Assembly (NCBI GenBank): GCA_947575425.1
Contig: CANPNQ010000056.1
Location: 1 to 6,728 of the forward strand
DNA length: 6,728 bases
DNA from: an uncultured Erysipelotrichaceae bacterium
Lineage (GTDB): Bacteria; Bacillota_I; Bacilli_A; Erysipelotrichales; Erysipelotrichaceae
Direction of reading: 5' to 3'
The notes below the pieces were generated by a model. It saw only the letters and a program-made list of their open reading frames with translations. It was not told the origin of the DNA and made no database searches. Both the position numbers and the translations under genes were made by a program. Positions 1 to 4,615 of this stretch are shown here, in pieces (within the stretch, counting starts at the first letter, position 1; every line of letters starts with the position of its first letter).

Positions 1-777
1 CTCGTACATATCAAACGGCAAAGCGGGGAGGAGATCAGCGTCCCCTTGGAGGATTATTTGATCGGCGTGGTGAGCAGTGAAATGAGCGCCGATTTTCCTT
101 TGGAAGCATTGAAGGCACAGGCAGTGGCAGCCCGCACCTTTGTTTGTAAGCGCAACTTTATTGTGGATGATACTACCGCCTCTCAAGTTTATCAGGATGA
201 TTCCCAACTAAAAATGGTATGGGGAGAGAATTACGATGAACATTATGAAAAAATCAGGACAGCTGTGTCAGAAACGAAGGGAGAGATCCTGACCTATCAG
301 GGTGAGGTGATCACAGCAGCCTTTTTTTCCTCTTGTAACGGTTATACCAACAATGCAGGGGACTATTGGCAAAACGATACACCGTATTTGCGCAGCGTAG
401 AAAGTCCATGGGATCAAAAGATTACCACAGTGGATCAGGAGGTCACTTTTACGACAATGCAGCTGGCACAGGCACTGGGCTTCTCCGATCCCATTCAACT
501 CATATCACCGCCACAGCGCTATGACAACGGTTATGTTAAAAGTGTGACGATTGATGGGGTTGCCTTCAGCGGCAGGGAATTGCGGGAGGCGCTGGGTTTG
601 CGCTCAAGTGCTTTTGATATATGGATGGATCAGGATCAGGTGAAGATCACCACGCATGGCTTTGGGCATGGCATTGGCATGTCGCAATATGGGGCGCAGG
701 GTATGGCAAAGGAAGGAAAAAGCTATCGGGAGATTCTGATGCATTATTACAGCGGTGTGGAAATAGCGCTGCTTTAG
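1..777 (+). CDS. spoIID: SpoIID, stage II sporulation lytic transglycosylase (5' end missing)
   Basis: SpoIID is a membrane-anchored peptidoglycan lytic transglycosylase. With SpoIIM and SpoIIP it thins septal wall and drives engulfment of the forespore. The frame is open from the first base, so the start, the signal anchor and roughly the first 50-80 residues lie outside the window; the TTG at 46 is an internal Leu codon, not the start. Visible family marks, numbered in this 258-residue fragment, are the segment GVVSSEM with Glu27 as the expected catalytic acid, then LEALKAQAVAARTF, the central FFSSCNGYTNNAGDYW, and the C-terminal GHGIGMSQYGAQGMA followed by YREILMHYYSGVEI, which closes nearly all family members. 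The 3' end is intact. The stop is followed after 48 bases by spoIIQ, the order seen in other spore formers. In Bacillus the gene is SigE-dependent in the mother cell; its promoter is outside this window. Confidence 0.95.
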   Translation, partial: LVHIKRQSGEEISVPLEDYLIGVVSSEMSADFPLEALKAQAVAARTFVCKRNFIVDDTTASQVYQDDSQLKMVWGENYDEHYEKIRTAVSETKGEILTYQGEVITAAFFSSCNGYTNNAGDYWQNDTPYLRSVESPWDQKITTVDQEVTFTTMQLAQALGFSDPIQLISPPQRYDNGYVKSVTIDGVAFSGRELREALGLRSSAFDIWMDQDQVKITTHGFGHGIGMSQYGAQGMAKEGKSYREILMHYYSGVEIALL

Positions 778-806
778 GTATAAAACAATGCCTTTGCGGG
801 CATAAT
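778..806 (+). promoter_or_regulatory. Candidate forespore (SigF-type) promoter of spoIIQ
   Basis: GTATA at 778-782 and GGGCATAAT at 798-806 are 15 bases apart. This fits the SigF pattern as I recall it (GYATA, about 15-16 bases, GGnnAnAnT). spoIIQ is a classic SigF gene in Bacillus, so position and pattern agree. The predicted start of transcription near 813 leaves only about a dozen bases before the spoIIQ ATG, which is tight and lowers confidence. The -35 element touches the spoIID stop codon. A similar element recurs at 1675-1703. Confidence 0.45.
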
Positions 807-825
807 CACCTTAGAGGTGATGAAA

Positions 826-1449
826 ATGTATCGATACACAAAGAAAAAGAATCATAGAAAAGTCGTGGCGATCTCTGCCTTGTCATTGGTATTGGCAATC
901 GCTGTTGCGACGACCACGTATTTTTTTACGCAGGATCAGGCGGGAGAGGATGATATTCCGGTCAGTACGGATCATGTCTCGATTCCGGTGATCTCGCTTC
1001 CGATGCAAGAGGAGCTCGCAAAGCGCCCCTATCATGTAGAAGCATCCATCGTTTTGGATTTCTATGGTGAGCGGGAAAGTGAGGTTCCCAATATGACGAA
1101 GTTTGAAGGAACCTATCGAGCCAATCAGGGAATTGATTATGCCTGTGATGATACAGAATTTGATGTGCTGGCGATTTTCAGCGGAGAGGTGATCGATGTG
1201 AAGGAAGATCCGCTGTTCGGTCATTCCTGCACGATCAAAAGCGGAGAACTGACCATTACCTATCAAAGTCTAAAGGATATGCGTCTCACTGTAGGCAGTG
1301 AGATCAAGCAGGGAGAAGCGATTTCCTTGGCTTCTGCCAACATCTATAACAAGGAATTGGGCAATCATGTTCATATCGTGGTAGAAAAAAACGGTATTCC
1401 GATTGATCCGGAATCCATCTATGGAAAAAGCCTTGCCGAGTTAAAATAG
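826..1449 (+). CDS. spoIIQ: SpoIIQ-like degenerate M23/LytM sporulation protein
   Basis: SpoIIQ is made in the forespore and binds mother-cell SpoIIIAH across the intermembrane space. It helps engulfment and forms the feeding channel. The ATG at 826 (207 residues) is chosen because AGAGGTGA at 813-820 sits 5 bases ahead; GTG 817 and ATG 820 overlap that site. A basic N-terminus (KKKNHRK) is followed by one membrane helix at about residues 13-34, an acidic linker, and a LytM domain at about 90-200. The domain is degenerate: the usual HxGxD metal motif reads NQGID (Asn100, Asp104), the general-base His of YxHL is Ser148 in YQSL, but HVH (181-183) is kept. Loss of two key His suggests no peptidase activity, as reported for B. 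subtilis SpoIIQ. Length is near clostridial SpoIIQ. Position after spoIID supports the name; a generic M23 protein is the alternative. Confidence 0.85.
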   Translation: MYRYTKKKNHRKVVAISALSLVLAIAVATTTYFFTQDQAGEDDIPVSTDHVSIPVISLPMQEELAKRPYHVEASIVLDFYGERESEVPNMTKFEGTYRANQGIDYACDDTEFDVLAIFSGEVIDVKEDPLFGHSCTIKSGELTITYQSLKDMRLTVGSEIKQGEAISLASANIYNKELGNHVHIVVEKNGIPIDPESIYGKSLAELK

Positions 1450-1475
1450 TACCGCTGCTTATGGCGGTATTTTTT
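1450..1475 (+). terminator. Rho-independent terminator after spoIIQ
   Basis: A perfect 6-bp stem TACCGC (1450-1455) / GCGGTA (1464-1469) with an 8-base loop is followed by six T (1470-1475). It starts directly after the spoIIQ stop codon, so it ends the spoIID-spoIIQ transcript and separates it from mbl. Confidence 0.8.
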
Positions 1476-1591
1476 ATCGGCAATGATGGGAAAGGGTGAA
1501 GACAGAGAATTAAGGATCGCTACATCTTCTTTGATCTTATGAATGGCTGTTGCAATCGATGCTTTTGCGCAGGAACCCACAGGATAGAGAT

Positions 1592-1620
1592 ATGCGCACA
1601 GATCACTTTTTTGTGTGCAT
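1592..1620. repeat. Inverted repeat / hairpin, 9-bp arms
   Basis: ATGCGCACA (1592-1600) and TGTGTGCAT (1612-1620) pair over nine positions with one G-U pair and an 11-base loop. No T-run follows on either strand, so it is not a standard terminator. Its role is unknown; it may be part of a leader or of an unrecognised small RNA. Confidence 0.5.
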
Positions 1621-1674
1621 TGCCCATGTTAAGCAAAGCGTCGTCACAATTCCATCTCACAGGCTTGCATGTAG

Positions 1675-1703
1675 GTATAAAACCCATATTTATGGGCATA
1701 TAA
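1675..1703 (+). promoter_or_regulatory. Second forespore-like promoter element upstream of mbl
   Basis: GTATA (1675-1679) and GGGCATATAA (1694-1703) repeat the arrangement found before spoIIQ. The two copies share the 12-mer TAGGTATAAAAC and, after 10-11 unrelated bases, GGGCATA. Here the spacing is one base shorter and the final T of the SigF -10 pattern is A, so the match is weaker. If active, it would start transcription about 95 bases ahead of mbl. The inner part also forms the palindrome CCCATA-TT-TATGGG. Confidence 0.3.
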
Positions 1704-1725
1704 CAGCGTGTGGCGATTGTTCCTG

Positions 1726-1753
1726 AAGGAATGAAAATAACGTTTCATTCTTT
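1726..1753. promoter_or_regulatory. Inverted repeat over the mbl -35 region, operator candidate
   Basis: GAATGAAA (1729-1736) and TTTCATTC (1743-1750) are a perfect 8-bp inverted repeat with a 6-base spacer; the arms extend to 11 bp with one mismatch (1726-1736 / 1743-1753). A further ATGAAA (1754-1759) follows. The repeat covers the place where the -35 of the mbl promoter should be, so a regulator bound here would compete with or help RNA polymerase. No regulator can be named. Confidence 0.4.
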
Positions 1754-1772
1754 ATGAAAAGTATGCTATAAT
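1743..1772 (+). promoter_or_regulatory. SigA extended -10 promoter of mbl-tagO
   Basis: TGCTATAAT (1764-1772) is a consensus extended -10 (TATAAT at 1767-1772 with TG one base upstream). The -35 region at 1743-1749 is poor (TTTCAT or TTCATT), as is common for extended -10 promoters. Transcription would start near 1779, leaving a leader of about 26 bases with GGAGGT at 1790-1795. Confidence 0.75.
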
Positions 1773-1804
1773 ATTATTAACTGTGGAACGGAGGTATTTT
1801 GGAT

Positions 1805-2797
1805 ATGAGTTTTTTCTCAAAGGAAATCGGAATTGACCTAGGTACAGCAAACCTTTTGATATATGTGAAGGGCGAGGGCGTTGTGATTGATGAACCCAGC
1901 GTTGTCGCAATTGATGCAAATACAAGAAAATGCTTGGCAGCGGGACAAGAGGCCAAGGATATGCTGGGCAGGACCCCGGGCAGGGTGCTTGCGATTCGTC
2001 CGTTGAAGGACGGTGTGATTGCAGATTTTGAGGTCACGGAAATCATGTTGAACTTCTTCTTGAAGAAACTGGAACTAAAGGGCATGTTCAAGCGCCCGAC
2101 GATTCTGATCTGCTGCCCAAGCAATATTACATCGGTGGAACGCAATGCGATCCGTGACAGTGCGTATCGTGCCGGTGCCAAGAAGGTATATATAGAAGAA
2201 GAACCGAAGGTGGCGGCAGTCGGTGCCGGTTTGGATATCTCCAAGCCAAGTGGATGCATGGTATTGGATATCGGCGGCGGCACCACCGATGTTGCGGTGC
2301 TGTCTTTGGGTGAGATCGTATCTTCTAACTCTTTAAAGGTCGCAGGAGATACGCTGGATAAGGATATTTTAAAATTTGTCAAGGAAGAAAAGAAGCTGCT
2401 GATTGGTGATCGTACCGCAGAGGATATCAAAAAGCGTGTGGGAACCGCATGGAAAGGATCTCGCCATGACGCCATTGAGGTCAGCGGGCGCGATTTGGTG
2501 ACAGGACTTCCGCATACGATTACCTTAACCAGTGAACAGATCGAGGAGAGTATGCGCGAATCCTTGCAGGAGATCGTGCGTGCCTGTAAGACCGTGCTGG
2601 AACAGACTCCGCCGGAGCTTGCCAGTGATATCGTGACGCGTGGTATCGTATTGACCGGCGGCGGCGCACTGCTGCATGGAATCGATGAATTATTGCGAAA
2701 TGAACTGCACATTCCCGTCTATGTAGCGGACAACGCGTTGCGCTGTGTCGCTGAGGGAACCGGTGTTATGCTGGAAAACCTGCATCTGGTGGAGTGA
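1805..2797 (+). CDS. mbl: MreB-family actin-like cytoskeletal protein Mbl
   Basis: MreB paralogues polymerise at the membrane and direct the elongasome during lateral wall growth. The protein has 330 residues from ATG 1805, close to the family's usual 330-340. GGAGGT at 1790-1795 lies 9 bases ahead; the TTG at 1799 is too close. Actin-fold marks are complete: phosphate-1 GIDLGTAN at about 9-16, the EEEP segment near 131-134 with the hydrolysis-linked Glu, phosphate-2 LDIGGGTTD near 154-162, and the adenosine motif TGGGALLHG near 284-292. The N-terminus MSFFSKEIGID is short, and the hydrophobic residues may aid membrane contact. The name mbl rather than mreB rests on context: it follows spoIID-spoIIQ as in Bacillus and is not next to mreC-mreD. 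MreB cannot be excluded from sequence alone. tagO follows 24 bases on, so the two are probably co-transcribed. Confidence 0.9.
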   Translation: MSFFSKEIGIDLGTANLLIYVKGEGVVIDEPSVVAIDANTRKCLAAGQEAKDMLGRTPGRVLAIRPLKDGVIADFEVTEIMLNFFLKKLELKGMFKRPTILICCPSNITSVERNAIRDSAYRAGAKKVYIEEEPKVAAVGAGLDISKPSGCMVLDIGGGTTDVAVLSLGEIVSSNSLKVAGDTLDKDILKFVKEEKKLLIGDRTAEDIKKRVGTAWKGSRHDAIEVSGRDLVTGLPHTITLTSEQIEESMRESLQEIVRACKTVLEQTPPELASDIVTRGIVLTGGGALLHGIDELLRNELHIPVYVADNALRCVAEGTGVMLENLHLVE

Positions 2798-2821
2798 TCG
2801 TTAGAAAGAGAGGTGTAGGAT

Positions 2822-3934
2822 ATGAACTGGTTAAAATACCTGCTCATTCCTTTCCTGATGTCTGCGCTGATCACCCCGGCACTGAAAAGAATTGCTTATC
2901 GTTTGGATATTTATGCCGAGATGAATGAGCGAACCATACATACAAAAAAAATAGCGCGAATCGGCGGCGTTGCGATCTATGTGGCGTTTATCATCACGAT
3001 GGCGATCTTCGTCAAGGTGGATGATGCCCTCAATCGGATCTTGGTCGGTGCGACAATCATGTTCATCGGCGGTCTGATTGATGATATGATCAATCTGAAG
3101 CCAAAATACAAGCTGTTATTTCAGTGCGTGGCCGCTTTGGTGCTGATCTTATTTGGCGGGGTTACCTTAGATGTAATCCGCTTCCCTTTCGGTATTTCGA
3201 TCAATCTCGGCATCATCTCTTTTCTTGTAACTTTTGTTTGGGTCATCGGCATCACCAATGCGGTGAATTTGATCGACGGTCTGGATGGCTTGGCAGGAGG
3301 AATTTCTGTTATCATCCTCATTGTAATATCCACCCTTTCCGTATTGGAGGGCAGAAGTGATATCATGATGCTTTCCTTGATTTTGGCCGGCAGTACCTTA
3401 GGCTTCTTGATTTACAATTCTCATCCTGCCAGTATCTTTATGGGGGATTGCGGTGCTTTATTTCTCGGCTTTGTCATCTCGGCGATCTCATTGCTTGGCT
3501 TTAAAAGCTCCACCCTGATTACGCTGGGATTGCCGATATTGTTACTGGGGATACCTATATTAGATACAATCAGTGCGATCATCCGCAGGAAGCTTTCAGG
3601 AAAAAGCTTTTCCGATGCGGATAAAAATCATCTGCATCATGTTCTGATGCGCCGCTTCGGACATCGCAATACCGTATTGATTTTATATGCGATCACCGCA
3701 CTATTCGGTTTGATCGCTTATCTCTATATCATGAATAAGGCAGTCGGATTGATCGCCTTGGTCTTGCTTGCGATCGGTGTGGAGTTGTTCTTAGAGATAT
3801 CGCATATGATCTCACCGCAGTACCATCCGATGCTATCCGTGGTTGATCTGATCCGCAAAGCGCTCAAAAAGCCTTCCTTGGAAGAGGAGATCGAAGAAAA
3901 ATTGGAAAAAAAACTGCCGGAGCATGATATTTAA
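2822..3934 (+). CDS. tagO: TagO/WecA-type undecaprenyl-phosphate GlcNAc-1-phosphate transferase
   Basis: The enzyme transfers a sugar-1-phosphate, most likely GlcNAc-1-P from UDP-GlcNAc, to undecaprenyl phosphate at the inner face of the membrane. This is the first step of wall teichoic acid or other wall polysaccharides. The 370-residue protein is about the length of B. subtilis TagO and strongly hydrophobic, with roughly ten membrane segments. Family marks are NERTIHTKKIARIGG (35-49), the DD pair Asp87-Asp88 in GGLIDDMINLKPK, NAVNLIDGLDGLAGG (146-160), FMGDCGA (206-212) and ADKNHLHH (266-273), the last being the cytosolic His motif of the TagO/WecA branch and not of MraY. The C-terminal tail from about 350 is charged and helical, perhaps a short coiled coil. 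AGAGAGGTG stands before ATG 2822. It shares the mbl promoter and ends at a strong terminator. Sugar specificity cannot be read from sequence. Confidence 0.9.
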   Translation: MNWLKYLLIPFLMSALITPALKRIAYRLDIYAEMNERTIHTKKIARIGGVAIYVAFIITMAIFVKVDDALNRILVGATIMFIGGLIDDMINLKPKYKLLFQCVAALVLILFGGVTLDVIRFPFGISINLGIISFLVTFVWVIGITNAVNLIDGLDGLAGGISVIILIVISTLSVLEGRSDIMMLSLILAGSTLGFLIYNSHPASIFMGDCGALFLGFVISAISLLGFKSSTLITLGLPILLLGIPILDTISAIIRRKLSGKSFSDADKNHLHHVLMRRFGHRNTVLILYAITALFGLIAYLYIMNKAVGLIALVLLAIGVELFLEISHMISPQYHPMLSVVDLIRKALKKPSLEEEIEEKLEKKLPEHDI

Positions 3935-3945
3935 TATTAAAATAT

Positions 3946-3978
3946 AGCAGTTTCCGTAAGACAGGAGACTGTTTTTTT
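3946..3978 (+). terminator. Rho-independent terminator after tagO
   Basis: CAGTTTCC (3948-3955) pairs with GGAGACTG (3964-3971), eight pairs with one G-U, around an 8-base loop, and is followed by seven T (3972-3978). It lies 12 bases after the tagO stop and ends the mbl-tagO transcript. Confidence 0.85.
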
Positions 3979-3985
3979 CTGTATA

Positions 3986-4033
3986 AGAAAAGAGGCTAGA
4001 TGCATCCGTTTTTGCCGAACGTGCTATAGCCTC
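3986..4033 (-). terminator. Minus-strand terminator downstream of the hxlR gene
   Basis: GAGGCTA (3992-3998) and TAGCCTC (4027-4033) form a perfect 7-bp stem. Inside it GCA/TGC and CGTT/AACG pair further, with a 2-base bulge and a 7-base loop. Read on the minus strand the stem is followed by TTTTCTT, a usable T-tract; on the plus strand no T-run follows. It therefore suits leftward transcripts from the regulator gene, placed tail to tail with the tagO terminator. The stem is 126 bases beyond the stop codon, so it may act as a backup. Confidence 0.5.
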
Positions 4034-4144
4034 ATATTGCCATTTGCTTCAAAAGATCCTCAATACCGGGATTTCATTTGTTTGCGATCTTGCAAAATTT
4101 CAATTCTGCTTCGTACCTTATACGATTATTTTAGGGTGTCATGA

Positions 4145-4191
4145 GAAAAAAAGCACGGATTAGGGCAATTCCCAATTTTGGGGAATGTGCT
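4145..4191 (-). terminator. Terminator overlapping the 3' end of the hxlR gene
   Basis: On the minus strand, AGCAC (4191-4187) and ATTCCC (4186-4181) pair with GGGAAT (4173-4168) and GTGCT (4156-4152), followed by a run of T (4152-4145). The left arm has an 11-base insertion that includes the stop codon, so the stem is imperfect. The structure begins inside the last codons of the gene. Confidence 0.5.
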
Positions 4192-4501
4192 CTTTCCCCC
4201 ATTTACAAAAACAACTCAATATGGGCATCATACTCTTTCCCATATCAGAAAGAGAATACTCCACCTTTGGCGGTATTTGCGGATATTCCTTGCGCAGAAT
4301 CAATCCCGCATCTTCCAATTCCTTTAACTGACTGCTAAGCATTTTATGCGTGACTTTTCCAAGACATCGTTTTAATTCGCTATATCGCAGAACTTCTACT
4401 TTCCAAAGCCAAAACAAAATGTGCATTTTCCATTTCCCTTCGATCAGAGATAGTGCATAAGCGAAGGGTTTTATATTCACAGTGTTGTGAGATTCTGCCA
4501 T
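4160..4501 (-). CDS. HxlR-family winged helix-turn-helix regulator
   Basis: HxlR proteins are small dimeric MarR-like DNA-binding proteins that often control a neighbouring oxidoreductase in response to electrophiles, aldehydes or other small ligands. The 113-residue length is typical. Marks are YALSLIEGKWKMHILFWL (15-32) with the conserved GKW, the dimer and first DNA helix YSELKRCLG, the recognition helix THKMLSSQLKELEDAGL (51-67), the wing LRKEYPQIPPKVEYSLS (68-84) and GKSMMPIL leading to the C-terminal helix with a WG pair. The N-terminal Cys seen in redox sensors of the family (as in YodB or HypR) is absent; Cys46, Cys97 and Cys99 remain. AAGGAGAG lies 7 bases ahead of the ATG. The gene is divergent from an OYE-type enzyme gene, the expected target, and probably represses itself as well. 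The ligand is unknown. Confidence 0.9.
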   Translation of the reverse strand: MAESHNTVNIKPFAYALSLIEGKWKMHILFWLWKVEVLRYSELKRCLGKVTHKMLSSQLKELEDAGLILRKEYPQIPPKVEYSLSDMGKSMMPILSCFCKWGKEHIPQNWELP

Positions 4502-4519
4502 GGTTATACTCTCCTTTTT

Positions 4520-4549
4520 GATAGTATCTATCCATAAAGTGCGTACTTT
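4520..4549. promoter_or_regulatory. Two adjacent palindromes, HxlR operator candidates
   Basis: GATAG-TAT-CTATC (4520-4532) is a perfect 5-bp inverted repeat with a 3-base centre. AAAGT-GCGT-ACTTT (4536-4549) is a second, with a 4-base centre. Both lie in the transcribed leader of the regulator gene; the second also falls where the -35 of the oxidoreductase promoter is expected. This is where a repressor of both genes would bind. Which palindrome, if either, is the HxlR site is inference. Confidence 0.45.
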
Positions 4550-4566
4550 TTATATTGATGGTTCTA

Positions 4567-4575
4567 TGCTATTAT
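4567..4575 (+). promoter_or_regulatory. Extended -10 promoter of the OYE gene
   Basis: TGCTATTAT (4567-4575) is an extended -10 (TATTAT preceded by TG). No good -35 stands 16-18 bases upstream; the region is T-rich and overlaps the palindrome at 4536-4549. Transcription would start near 4582, about 34 bases before the ATG at 4616. Confidence 0.45.
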
Positions 4576-4599
4576 AAAACCAGATCTCTATAAGGTCAA
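4571..4599 (-). promoter_or_regulatory. SigA promoter of the hxlR gene
   Basis: On the minus strand TTGACC (4599-4594) and TATAAT (4576-4571) are separated by exactly 17 bases, an almost perfect SigA promoter. The start would be near 4564, giving a leader of about 60 bases that contains both palindromes. Its -10 overlaps the -10 of the opposite OYE promoter, so the two compete for the same bases. Confidence 0.75.
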
Positions 4600-4615
4600 G
4601 AAAGAAGGCTTGAAA

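Larger units (their letters stand above)
1476..1798. other. Structured spacer between spoIIQ and mbl, no convincing gene
   Basis: This 323-base stretch holds no recognisable protein. In particular I find no SpoIIID-like helix-turn-helix frame, although spoIIID lies just before mbl in Bacillus and Clostridium. It contains an inverted repeat with 9-bp arms, one G-U pair (1592-1600 / 1612-1620), a 6-bp palindrome CCCATA-TT-TATGGG (1683-1696), a forespore-like promoter element (1675-1703), an inverted repeat GAATGAAA / TTTCATTC (1729-1750) and the SigA promoter of mbl. Two weak open frames (plus strand 1539-1703; minus strand 1628-1419) lack a ribosome site and match no family I know. Confidence 0.6.

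Noticed and set aside
1419..1628. Minus-strand open frame through the spoIIQ-mbl spacer, protein-like in its middle (AKASIATAIHKIKEDVAIL)
   Set aside because: There is no ATG or ribosome site, it overlaps the spoIIQ 3' end and terminator, and no family is recognised. A decayed gene is possible but not supported.
1539..1703. 54-codon plus-strand frame with a Cys-rich start (CCNRCFC)
   Set aside because: It has no ribosome site, matches no family I know, and its end runs into the forespore-like element. Frames of this length arise by chance.
4141..4338. 65-codon plus-strand frame
   Set aside because: It lies opposite the well-supported HxlR gene and has no ribosome site or family match.
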